DNA of 64,000 bases. Origin: an uncultured Flavobacteriaceae bacterium (GTDB taxonomy: Bacteria; Bacteroidota; Bacteroidia; Flavobacteriales; Flavobacteriaceae). The position numbers were made by a program, and so were the translations under genes. The notes beneath the pieces were generated by a model, which saw only the letters and a program-made list of their open reading frames with translations, ran no database searches and was not told the DNA's origin. Every line of letters begins with the position of its first letter. The stretch's first letter is position 1. Positions 53,959-61,924 of this stretch are shown here, one piece after another. Location: positions 160,339-224,338 of the forward strand of contig CANMSH010000006.1 of NCBI GenBank assembly GCA_947500525.1. Direction: 5' to 3'.

Positions 53959-54387
53959 CTATTTAGAGTCCTGTCTTGTATAAAATATTTTACTGACTAT
54001 TTTCCACTCACTATCTACTTTCAAAACATGCATAAAGTCAACATATGTGAATGTTGGAAATTGGATTTCTAGTTGTGCACTGGCAGCATTGCCAGCTATA
54101 TTCACTGAAACAACTCTCGTTTTTATCTTTTCTTTAAGAGGTGATCCATCCATTCCTTCGGTTAACCCTTTAATGGCGTTAACTTCTTTATAATCTTTAC
54201 CAATCCATTTCATAGTTGCGGTAGGATGAAAAGCCTTTGTTAAGGTCTTAGCATCATTATTTACAAGCCCTGTTAGGTAATAATTTAATGTTATTTCAAT
54301 ACGCTCTAAATCTGTTTGCTGCGCATAAACCTCTGTTGTAATTGTCATGGTCATTACTGTTAGTACTATTAATACAATTTTTCTCAT
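53959..54387 (-). CDS. Secreted NTF2-like (lumazine-binding-type) protein
   Basis: The 142-residue protein has a signal peptide (to about VYAQ, residue 23). The fold pattern is NTF2-like: LERIEITLNYYLTGLVNNDAKTLTKAFHPTATMKWI at the N-terminus and AQLEIQFPTFTYVDFMHVLKVDSEWKIVSKIF at the C-terminus. Such domains often bind small molecules or act as enzymes without a conserved catalytic set. It lies 35 bp after the DUF2911-TPR gene. No precise role can be given. Confidence 0.78.
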   Translation of the reverse strand: MRKIVLIVLTVMTMTITTEVYAQQTDLERIEITLNYYLTGLVNNDAKTLTKAFHPTATMKWIGKDYKEVNAIKGLTEGMDGSPLKEKIKTRVVSVNIAGNAASAQLEIQFPTFTYVDFMHVLKVDSEWKIVSKIFYTRQDSK

Positions 54388-54422
54388 GTGTTTTAATTTA
54401 AATTCGTTCTTATGGTTCAGGA

Positions 54423-55526
54423 TTAAATACTCTCTCCTTTTGTTAATCGTACTTTGTATTTTATGAATCTAGCTTTAAAATGCTCAGGAGTATCCGCTCC
54501 AGTTTTTTCTAAAGCTTTCAACGCTTTCTTAAAATCTTTTTTAGCCGAATAGGCTCTAGCCAATCCGTAATAACTTGGAAAAGCACCAGCGTTATGCTTG
54601 ACATTGGCTTTCATAATTTCTATTGCTTTGTCTATTTGTCCATTCCTTATGAACCCTAAACCTAATCGATAAAGTTCTTCAGAATTTCCTAATGGAATAG
54701 CTTTTTGGAGCATGTTATTTGCTTCAGTATTCTTTCCTTGCTTCTCTAAAATTCTAGATTTCATAGAAAGGTTACTAAATGTCTCCTTGCTGAAAAAGTT
54801 ACCTTTGATAGAAGCATTAATCCATTCTAGTGCTTGGTCTAATTGACCAATACTAAAAGCATAATTCGCTGCGCTATCCCAAGTAGACTGTTGAAATCCT
54901 TTTGGATTCCTCAAATCATTGCGGATGCCTGTCATTACTATATCATTCACTGCTACGTCGATTTTAAAAGGTATTTCTTTGGTACCCCAGTTCAAAGAAG
55001 CAGTAGCGCTCGTTGGTTCTACTGTATTAAAACTATATGTTAACATTTCAATAGAAGTATCTTTCTCTTTGGAAATAACTTTAAAACGAAGTACGTCTTC
55101 TTTTTCATCATAAAAGTAAGATCCCCAAGAAGTAGTATTAGAAGACAAAATAATGGTTACTTCTCCATTTTCTTCTGGAGCCATAAACAATGCATATTTT
55201 CCTGCAGGAACTTTAGTACCTTGAATACTCACCTCGTGTGTAAAACTAATTGTGGTATTATAATCTGATCCTGCCCGCCAAGGTGCTGCTTTCGCCGTTC
55301 CAAAGCCTAAGTAATTAAATCCGTAAGGAACTAAATTACCCCAGATTTTTCTGCCCTTAACGTAAGGTCTATTATACTGTATGGTAATATCAGTAATACC
55401 TACGCGTTGACTAATCTTAGCTTCAGGACTTTTTGCAGGTAATGTGATTTGTGCTTTTACGTTTGACATATTAAAAAAAATTAGAAAAATAGATAAGGTT
55501 AAAAAAGAAATAAATGGTCTATTCAT
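54423..55526 (-). CDS. Secreted DUF2911 protein with TPR C-terminus
   Basis: I chose ATG 55526 (MNRPFISFLTLSIFLIFF...VKAQ signal peptide); ATG 55544 would add six residues. The DUF2911 domain follows directly (SPEAKISQRVGITDITIQYNRPYVKGRKIWGNLVPYG...WRAGSDYNTTISFTHEVSIQGTKVPAGKYALFMAP, ~25-180). The C-terminal ~150 residues form TPR-like helices (NYAFSIGQLDQALEWINASI, GFIRNGQIDKAIEIMKANVKHN, ALKALEKTG). This fusion is common in Bacteroidota; its function is unknown. The stop of the upstream gene is 24 bp away. Confidence 0.88.
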   Translation of the reverse strand: MNRPFISFLTLSIFLIFFNMSNVKAQITLPAKSPEAKISQRVGITDITIQYNRPYVKGRKIWGNLVPYGFNYLGFGTAKAAPWRAGSDYNTTISFTHEVSIQGTKVPAGKYALFMAPEENGEVTIILSSNTTSWGSYFYDEKEDVLRFKVISKEKDTSIEMLTYSFNTVEPTSATASLNWGTKEIPFKIDVAVNDIVMTGIRNDLRNPKGFQQSTWDSAANYAFSIGQLDQALEWINASIKGNFFSKETFSNLSMKSRILEKQGKNTEANNMLQKAIPLGNSEELYRLGLGFIRNGQIDKAIEIMKANVKHNAGAFPSYYGLARAYSAKKDFKKALKALEKTGADTPEHFKARFIKYKVRLTKGESI

Positions 55527-55550
55527 AATTATTGAACTGATCATTTTCAG

Positions 55551-56039
55551 CTATTTGTCGATAGACGTAAGGCTAGGATCTGCATTCCAAATGTCTACTG
55601 CCATTTTCCATGCTCCGTTTTTATCCTTTTTCCAAATAGAAACAACTTTTTGAAATTGATTTACGGTGTTACCTTTTTCATCATTAAAATTCACCAACAT
55701 TCTATCTATTGTGTATCCTAGATCTCCGCTTTCTGATACAAATACTTCATGTGGTTCCCATCTAACATTAAACCCAGGAAGTGCCTGAAATTGTGCCAAT
55801 ACGTTTCTAATTTTATCATGACCTTGAAGAAGTGGTTGTTCTGGAGCCATCATAATACCCTCTTCGCCTATAAAACTAAAATAGGAGTCGGTAGAAAATG
55901 ATGCAGACCACTTGCGGCTAGTTTCCATTAAACTGGTTTCGTCTTGTTTTTTTTGTGCTGTTGTTCTTTTCACTGTTTGCTCGTTTGCACAGGAGACTCC
56001 TATAAATGCCGCCAGTACTACTAAAAATAATTTTCTCAT
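55551..56039 (-). CDS. DUF4440/SnoaL-like NTF2-fold lipoprotein
   Basis: The 162-residue protein has a lipobox (LAAFIGVSCANE, Cys ~17). The body follows the DUF4440 pattern: ETSRKWSASFSTDSYFSFIGEEGIMMAPEQPLLQGHDKIRNVL and LGYTIDRMLVNFNDEKGN...KVVSIWKKDKNGAWKMAVDIWNADP. This is an NTF2-like fold of uncertain role. It starts the leftward unit that runs to the nitroreductase, preceded by a terminator of the unit before it. Confidence 0.85.
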   Translation of the reverse strand: MRKLFLVVLAAFIGVSCANEQTVKRTTAQKKQDETSLMETSRKWSASFSTDSYFSFIGEEGIMMAPEQPLLQGHDKIRNVLAQFQALPGFNVRWEPHEVFVSESGDLGYTIDRMLVNFNDEKGNTVNQFQKVVSIWKKDKNGAWKMAVDIWNADPSLTSIDK

Positions 56040-56149
56040 GTCTTTGTATACTTACTTTCTAATTTTTAAGATTACCGTCTGATCAGATACTAAAATGAAG
56101 AATTAGTGTCATTTCTCAGCGATTATTTTTTCTGGATAAGAAATGCATC

Positions 56150-56176
56150 AAAAAAGGTTATACTAAAACCTTTTTC
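56150..56176 (-). terminator. Terminator downstream of the Zn-ADH gene
   Basis: AAAAAGGTT (56151-56159) pairs with AACCTTTTT (56167-56175) around a 7-base loop. Read leftward the stem runs into T-residues. It lies about 46 bp past the ADH stop and separates two leftward transcription units. Confidence 0.75.
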
Positions 56177-56221
56177 GATACATTAATTTTGAAACTATTT
56201 TACTTTTGATCACAAAAGATA

Positions 56222-57301
56222 TTACGGACGTAATGCTACTTTAAGTGTTCCTGATGAACGATCACGCATTAAATCATAGCCTTTCTCAGCTTCAGATAAG
56301 GGTAAAATATCAGTAAAAATCTTACTTGGATCAATTACCCCTCTTTCTACTATCGGCAGTAATTTTTTCATATATGCAGCTACATTTACCACACCCGTAT
56401 GAATGGTGATGTTTCTAAACAAGGCCGATGAATAAGGTTGCTCAACTGGTTCATATAAATGACCAAAACCAAGTACACTAATCGATGCTCCGGCTTGTGT
56501 CATTTCCATACCTTGTGCAATCGCTGTTTTGTTACCTACAGAATCAATGATAGAATTTGCACCTCGTCCTTCTGTAAGTGACTTTACAAATTCAACAGGA
56601 TCTTCATTTTTTGAATTCACTACGTGTGTTGCTCCAATAGTTTTTGCAAGTTCTAATCTACTATCGTGACGTCCTACAAGTATAATTGTAGAGGGACCAA
56701 ATAGAGTAGCAGCCATTACAGCACTTAAGCCTACGGCACCATCACCAATAACAACAACTGTTTCTCCTGTTTTAATATTTGCATTTAGTGCACCGTGATA
56801 ACCAGTAGCGAAATTATCTCCTAATGGAAGTACTTTGGTATCATGTTCATCACCCGTTAAACCTTCTGGAAGTTTAAATAATGACGTATTACCATAAGGA
56901 ACACGAATGAATTCTGCCTGTCCTCCTTGAATATCATCACCTCCATGCTGGGCAAAAAGTGGTGTTCCAAATAATCCTCCATGATCACATGCAGAAGGTA
57001 AATCGCGTTTACAATAATAACAATCTCCGTCTACAAACATTGCCGAAGCAATAACACGGTCTCCAACTTTTAAGGTATGAATATCTTTCCCTACTTGGTC
57101 TACTACACCCACAAATTCATGACCTATTCGCATGCCTTCAAATAAACCCATTTCAGGTCCGTTTTGAGTAAATTCTAAATCTGCTCCGCAAACACCGGCA
57201 AGTGTAATACGTACAATGACATCGTCATCTTTTAATAATTGTGGTTTTGGAATATCTACTACCTCAATTTTTGCTCTTTCTTTATATACTACTGCTTTCA
57301 T
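56222..57301 (-). CDS. Zinc-dependent medium-chain alcohol dehydrogenase
   Basis: The 359-residue protein has catalytic zinc ligands in GVCGADLEF and GHEFVGVV. The structural-zinc lobe shows three cysteines (DGDCYYCKRDLPSACDHGG) with a nearby Asp or His perhaps completing the set. A GGDDIQGGQAEFIRVP segment and the VVIGDGAVGLSAVMAA Rossmann motif follow. This pattern resembles IMP-dehydrogenase-unrelated 'zinc-dependent ADH' proteins common in Bacteroidota and Actinobacteria. The substrate is unknown. It ends the unit that begins with the peroxiredoxin-like gene. Confidence 0.88.
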   Translation of the reverse strand: MKAVVYKERAKIEVVDIPKPQLLKDDDVIVRITLAGVCGADLEFTQNGPEMGLFEGMRIGHEFVGVVDQVGKDIHTLKVGDRVIASAMFVDGDCYYCKRDLPSACDHGGLFGTPLFAQHGGDDIQGGQAEFIRVPYGNTSLFKLPEGLTGDEHDTKVLPLGDNFATGYHGALNANIKTGETVVVIGDGAVGLSAVMAATLFGPSTIILVGRHDSRLELAKTIGATHVVNSKNEDPVEFVKSLTEGRGANSIIDSVGNKTAIAQGMEMTQAGASISVLGFGHLYEPVEQPYSSALFRNITIHTGVVNVAAYMKKLLPIVERGVIDPSKIFTDILPLSEAEKGYDLMRDRSSGTLKVALRP

Positions 57302-57376
57302 AATAAATTGTTTATTGTTTTACTTTATTTTTAATTTGATTTTAATGTATTTCCTATTCGTTTAGGATTTCTATAT

Positions 57377-58162
57377 TTAGTTATTGATATTTTCTAAGTT
57401 GTAACCATTATTGAAACTTACGTTCTTCGTATACTGCTCTGTCCAAGGTCCTTTTTTCTTATTTCCATTCCAATCAGCGGGCGCGTACTTGCGGTAAGTA
57501 GATACATAGACTCCATCAATTTCCTCATACTTTACCTTCATTATACTTGGCTCTGTAATGCCAAATCCAGTTGCACTGTATAAAAATTGATCAATTCGAT
57601 ATGTTGTCGGATTTACGTAAAGTATATACTTATCTTTACTCGACTCTCCAATATTTTCGCCAAAGGTCATCTCAACAATTTTATAAGCGGTTCCATCTAC
57701 AGTTCTTGAGGGTAACATTTTATGATGAACACCTGGATCTAATAATTTGAACATCATTGTGAACCAGTAATAATTTGTTTTTCTGAGAATATGACCATAG
57801 AATGCTGGTTGCTGGGCGGTAATAACTTTTCCATCCATTGTTGAAGTGGTTTTGGATCCATTAAAAAACTGCACATATTTTTTTCCAGGCATTTGAGGCA
57901 AGGCATAAACCTCTCTTTTGGTATATTCTGCAAAGGAAACTTCCCCATTAAAAATGTATCGTTCTTTAGACACATCTTCTACTTTATTATCTTTCACCAT
58001 AAAGGTGTAGTCATATGATACATCCTTTAATTTGTTCAGGGCATTTTTGCCGCCATTTGCTTCAATTACTTTACTGATAAGTTGTCTTGCTTCTTGAGCT
58101 TTTAAAGTAGTTATTGATACCACTAGCACAAATGGAAGAATTTTTAATATTAATTTTTTCAT
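57377..58162 (-). CDS. Secreted LolA-like protein
   Basis: The 261-residue protein has a signal peptide (to about LKAQ, residue 22). EARQLISKVIEANGGKNALNKLKDVSYDYTFMVKDNK is the typical opening of LolA/DUF6503-like half-barrel proteins in Bacteroidota, followed by a run of antiparallel beta strands (YKIVEMTFGENIG...KYILYVNPTTYRIDQFLYSATGF) and a Trp-rich end. Such folds bind lipids or hydrophobic ligands in the periplasm. It lies between the peroxiredoxin-like and ADH genes, 37 bp after the former. Confidence 0.75.
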   Translation of the reverse strand: MKKLILKILPFVLVVSITTLKAQEARQLISKVIEANGGKNALNKLKDVSYDYTFMVKDNKVEDVSKERYIFNGEVSFAEYTKREVYALPQMPGKKYVQFFNGSKTTSTMDGKVITAQQPAFYGHILRKTNYYWFTMMFKLLDPGVHHKMLPSRTVDGTAYKIVEMTFGENIGESSKDKYILYVNPTTYRIDQFLYSATGFGITEPSIMKVKYEEIDGVYVSTYRKYAPADWNGNKKKGPWTEQYTKNVSFNNGYNLENINN

Positions 58163-58199
58163 GATAATTGTTTTTTGCTTTTTGTTGTTTTACTTTGTT

Positions 58200-58874
58200 T
58201 TAGAATGATTTATTTTTGTTTAATGCATTTATAATATCGGATGATTCTACACGATTTCTATAGTCTCCACCAGTCGTTTTCGCAAAGGAAATAAGACCGT
58301 TTTTTTCGATAATAAAAGTTGCAGGTATAGGAATTTCACTTCCTTCATCACAATAGTAACTGTCGTAATCATTCCCTAATTCAGTCATTTTAGCCAAGGA
58401 TTTTTGGGGTATTTTATGAATCGTTGTGAACTCCTTGGATACGATATTTCCATTATCGCTCAAGATTTCGAATTGTATTTTATTTTTCTCTTTTATATTT
58501 AAAGATTCATCGGGCGTTTGTGGTGAAATTGCCAGTATGGTGGCTCCTGCTTTCTCTATTTCGGGAAGCACAGTTTGATACTGACTTAGCATTAAATTGC
58601 AGTACGAACACCAAGTACCTCTATAAAAGGTCAGCACAACTTTTTTTGTTCTCAACACTTCGAAAAGAGTAACAGGCTGATGGTTGGTATTCAATAAAAT
58701 AAAATTCGGAGCTTTGTCTCCAACCTTCCGTTTTAAAATAGCCAGATGTTCTTTATTAAGCCTTTCAGCATCTGAATTAAAAGCTCCAAGTGCATTTGGA
58801 CAGAACCTCTCGGATAGCTGCTTTTCTAATTTTTCTACACCCTCTTTATATGAAGGGATTGTCGTTTTTTTCAT
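58200..58874 (-). CDS. Peroxiredoxin-like (AhpC/TSA-type) thiol oxidoreductase
   Basis: The start is ATG 58874; a GTG two codons upstream is possible. The 224-residue protein has no signal peptide, a helical N-terminus, then the thioredoxin-fold core GDKAPNFILLNTNHQPVTLFEVLRTKKVVLTFYRGTWCSYC. Its two cysteines (~89 and 92) form a CxxC site as in the 'FYRGxWCxYC' peroxiredoxin-like family. It probably reduces hydroperoxides or other oxidants. It is the first gene of a three-gene unit with a LolA-like protein and an ADH, under the FNR-type promoter at 59100-59166. Confidence 0.9.
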   Translation of the reverse strand: MKKTTIPSYKEGVEKLEKQLSERFCPNALGAFNSDAERLNKEHLAILKRKVGDKAPNFILLNTNHQPVTLFEVLRTKKVVLTFYRGTWCSYCNLMLSQYQTVLPEIEKAGATILAISPQTPDESLNIKEKNKIQFEILSDNGNIVSKEFTTIHKIPQKSLAKMTELGNDYDSYYCDEGSEIPIPATFIIEKNGLISFAKTTGGDYRNRVESSDIINALNKNKSF

Positions 58875-59099
58875 TATCACTCATTTTAAACTAGAAGAAG
58901 TATACATCCTTTATTATAGGAGGTCTTATGCTTTAGATCATAGGAGCATTACCAATGTTTTTGTTTGATATAGTATTGCGCTCTTTCATAGTGCAAACTG
59001 TTCCTAATAGTAACTTCAAAAAATTACCTTTTTTAGCTTCATATAATTATGAGCTTCTTCTAATTATTTGACATGACAAAGTTGCGTCATATGTGAAGT

Positions 59100-59166
59100 G
59101 AATAATATGACATATGTTAAGAAAAGTAATTGACGCTTATCAAGGTGTAATCTTGATATATATCAA
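59100..59166 (-). promoter_or_regulatory. FNR-type promoter region of the peroxiredoxin-like gene
   Basis: The perfect dyad TTGAT-ATAT-ATCAA occupies 59153-59166. Downstream on the leftward strand come TTTTCTTA and TCATATTATTC at the same distances as in 52976-53042. The segment ends 225 bp before the start codon, giving a long leader. Confidence 0.72.
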
Positions 59167-59287
59167 GTTTTTCTTATGAGTGTAAGATATTCTATAAGTA
59201 ATCTACCTAAATACTCTGTGTATATATAGCACTGCATTACATTAAGTATTATATTTTATAACGATATGTAGATATTAGAATGAAGTA

Positions 59288-59319
59288 AAAAAAAGCAACT
59301 CAAATTTTTGAATTGCCTT
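59288..59319 (-). terminator. Terminator of the T9SS-linked operon
   Basis: A near-perfect stem (AAAAGCAACTCAAA / TTTGAATTGCCTTTT, one mismatch pair) around a short T-loop, with T-residues leftward. It lies about 60 bp past the stop of the OmpA-family gene. Confidence 0.7.
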
Positions 59320-59378
59320 TTAATTTGATTTCATTATCTTGATTAAAACATATAATACATTTTAATCTGAAGTCTCTT

Positions 59379-60950
59379 TTATTGAATTATTAAAAATTCT
59401 GTTCTTCTATTCATTTGATGCTCCTCTTCTGAACATTCTATATTATCTGAACATTTATTCGTCAGCTCTTTTTCTCCAAACCATTTACTAACCACTCTAT
59501 TCCCATCTATTCCATTATCCTTCAAATATTTTAAAATAGCCTCAGCTCTTTGTTTAGATAAATTTATATTGAACAGCATAGTACCACGCGAATCCGTATG
59601 TGAATGAGCTTCAATTCGTATTTCCGGATATTTCTTCAAAACATCCAGCAGTTTTTTGGCTTCTTCACTTACTTCCCATTTTCTATATTCATAATAAATT
59701 GGTTCAATTTGTAAACTAGCTATTACTTGTTTTCTGTCTAGCTTCAAATTTAGATTGACAATTGTCGGTGTGTCGTTTATATCATATACTGTTGATACCA
59801 CATCTGAATCTCCTTCAAAATTTTCTTTAGATGCCTTTAAAGTGTATAACATTCCACAATCTATACTAAAGCTATACGATCCATCTTCTTTTGTAGTTGC
59901 GCTTTGAAGTACTTCACCTTTATCATTTAACAAATTGACATGTGCATCTCTAATCGGTTCTTTAGTAACGTCATCTTTAATTGTGCCAGTAACTAGTTGT
60001 TTGCATTCAATGTTAATTGGAGATGTTGATTCAAAGCTGTAAATATCATCATCTCCTTTTCCATTTTCACGATTAGAAGAAAAATATCCTCGCTTACTTT
60101 CAGCATTAATTATAAAAGCAAAATCATCTTTTAAACTATTAATTGTAGTTCCTAAGTTCAAGGGTTTGGAATATGTTGTCGTATACATCTTACTTACGAA
60201 AACATCCAATCCTCCAGTACTAGAATGACCTTCTGAAGAAAAATATAACAATCCGTTATCATCTACAAATGGAAACATCTCTTTCTCTAAAGTATTAATC
60301 TCTGGTCCCAAATTCTTAGGTTCAGAATATGTTCCATCCTCTTTGATATTAACAACATAGATATCCGTTTTACCAATAGATTCCGATCTATCAGAAACAA
60401 AATATAACTTTTTACCATCTTCGCTTAGCGCTGGATGCCCACTAGAGAACTGATCACTGTTGAAAGGTAATTTCATCATATTAATCCACTTACCATCTTC
60501 AGCAATTGAAGCTTTAAATAACTGTAATTTGAGATTCCCTGTAGAGTCATTCTTTACCGTGTTTTCAAAATAATTATTCCGTGTGAAATAAACCGTTTTC
60601 AAATCTTTTGTAAAAACAACCTGTGCCTCATGAAATTTTGAATTGACAATTTTTGACATCCCCTGAGCGTTGATAATCTCTCCGCTGTTATCAATCGCTC
60701 CCATATATAAGTCTAAATATTTTTGTTGATTTGGTCTCCAAATATTTTTGATTAATGAATTTTTTTTTCTTGGAGAAGAAAAAACTATCGTGTCATTTCC
60801 AAAGAAAGCCGTACCGAAATCTGAATATTCAGTATTAATGTTTAAATTTTTAATTATATAATTTCCAGCAGTATTTTGTGCTGATAAAAAACCTACACTC
60901 CATAGTAAACAAATGCTTATAATTATTCTCATTTTATCTAAATTTTTCAT
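59379..60950 (-). CDS. PD40-carboxypeptidase-regulatory-OmpA envelope protein (PorE-like)
   Basis: The protein has 523 residues with a signal peptide (MRIIISICLLWSVGFLSAQ, with six optional residues before it). PD40 propeller blades (SEDGKKLYFVSDRSESIGKTDIYVV, DNGLLYFSSEGHSSTGGLDVFVS, ESKRGYFSSNRENGKGDDDIYSF) occupy ~60-310, a carboxypeptidase-regulatory-like domain ~320-400, and an OmpA peptidoglycan-binding domain (EAHSHTDSRGTMLFNINLSKQRAEAI) ~410-523. PorE has the same order but an added TPR domain, absent here. It sits 2 bp after the PorP/SprF gene and probably anchors a T9SS-linked complex to the cell wall. Confidence 0.88.
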   Translation of the reverse strand: MKNLDKMRIIISICLLWSVGFLSAQNTAGNYIIKNLNINTEYSDFGTAFFGNDTIVFSSPRKKNSLIKNIWRPNQQKYLDLYMGAIDNSGEIINAQGMSKIVNSKFHEAQVVFTKDLKTVYFTRNNYFENTVKNDSTGNLKLQLFKASIAEDGKWINMMKLPFNSDQFSSGHPALSEDGKKLYFVSDRSESIGKTDIYVVNIKEDGTYSEPKNLGPEINTLEKEMFPFVDDNGLLYFSSEGHSSTGGLDVFVSKMYTTTYSKPLNLGTTINSLKDDFAFIINAESKRGYFSSNRENGKGDDDIYSFESTSPINIECKQLVTGTIKDDVTKEPIRDAHVNLLNDKGEVLQSATTKEDGSYSFSIDCGMLYTLKASKENFEGDSDVVSTVYDINDTPTIVNLNLKLDRKQVIASLQIEPIYYEYRKWEVSEEAKKLLDVLKKYPEIRIEAHSHTDSRGTMLFNINLSKQRAEAILKYLKDNGIDGNRVVSKWFGEKELTNKCSDNIECSEEEHQMNRRTEFLIIQ

Positions 60951-60952
60951 TT

Positions 60953-61870
60953 TTAAAAGAATCTTGGTGAAACAACATTATCTCTCGACAAGTCTAAATC
61001 CCATAATAAAAATACTTCATGCGAACCTGAATTAAAATTACCGAGATTCGAGGTAGTAAAATCATAGGCATAACCTATCCTAAAATCTTTTGTTACACCA
61101 AAATTAACCAATCCACTAATTGAATCATCTAATCTATATGATAATCCTAATTCAATTCTTTCTTGAAATAAAAGATTGGCCGATATATCTAAAGACAAAG
61201 GTGCTCCCGGTGCTGCCTTCGCCATAATAGAGGGTTTCAATTTTGTGTTTTCATTTAAATCAAAAACATACCCACTCGTTAAAAAATAGTGGGTTTTTTC
61301 TGATGCCTCGAACACTCCATTTCCTTTTTCAAAATGACGTACTTCCAATATATTTGGTAATGATAACCCAGCATAAAATTTATTAGTATAATAAAACAAG
61401 CCCGCTCCAAAATTAGGCAAGGTTCTATTTTCAAGATCAAAAAGTGCCGGTTCACTCGGATCTATTGGTGTTAATGCTAGCTGATCTAAATTATGTAATG
61501 TAAGCCCTCCTTTCAAACCAAAAGCCAATCTACCTGTCTCTGAAGTATTAATGGTGTAAGAAAAATCTACATACAAATTTTGTTCTTTTACAGGACCAAT
61601 TTCATCAGAAATTATAGATAATCCCAAACCTACTCTATTACCAACCGGTGCATTTGCTGATAACGTAAACGTTTTTGGAGCTCCGTCAATATTAACCCAT
61701 TGCACTCTACCTAATGCACCAATACTTAAGGTTCCTTTCGAACCAGCATATGCAGGATTCAATACATTCATATTATACATGTACTGCGTATACTGAGGAT
61801 CTTGTTGTCCTTGCATACCTATAGATAGTAGCAATAAACTAAAGATCAAGAATAAATTAAATCTTTTCAT
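60953..61870 (-). CDS. PorP/SprF-family outer-membrane protein
   Basis: The 305-residue protein has a signal peptide (to about MQGQQ, residue 22). The PorP/SprF opening DPQYTQYMYNMNVLNPAYAGSKGTLSIGALGRVQWV is very clear, followed by a beta-barrel pattern ending in an aromatic Phe (SPRFF). In gliding bacteria SprF-like proteins are needed to secrete or attach their partner adhesin encoded next to them. It lies 54 bp after the adhesin gene, so it is probably specific for that adhesin. Confidence 0.93.
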   Translation of the reverse strand: MKRFNLFLIFSLLLLSIGMQGQQDPQYTQYMYNMNVLNPAYAGSKGTLSIGALGRVQWVNIDGAPKTFTLSANAPVGNRVGLGLSIISDEIGPVKEQNLYVDFSYTINTSETGRLAFGLKGGLTLHNLDQLALTPIDPSEPALFDLENRTLPNFGAGLFYYTNKFYAGLSLPNILEVRHFEKGNGVFEASEKTHYFLTSGYVFDLNENTKLKPSIMAKAAPGAPLSLDISANLLFQERIELGLSYRLDDSISGLVNFGVTKDFRIGYAYDFTTSNLGNFNSGSHEVFLLWDLDLSRDNVVSPRFF

Positions 61871-61924
61871 AAAACTTTCATTTATAGATTTTTTAGAGAA
61901 AGGTTAAAATCTCTTTTTGAATTA

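Larger units (their letters stand above)
58881..59378. other. Gene-free region between the peroxiredoxin unit and the T9SS-linked operon
   Basis: About 500 bp without a gene. It holds the FNR-type promoter (59100-59166) and the terminator of the OmpA-protein gene (59288-59319). The rest is AT-rich with nothing recognisable. Confidence 0.6.

Noticed and set aside
56203..56218. Inverted repeat CTTTTG-ATCA-CAAAAG as an FNR/CRP-type site
   Set aside because: It does not match TTGAT-N4-ATCAA, lies just after the stop of a leftward gene rather than before a start, and 6-bp arms in AT-rich DNA are weak.
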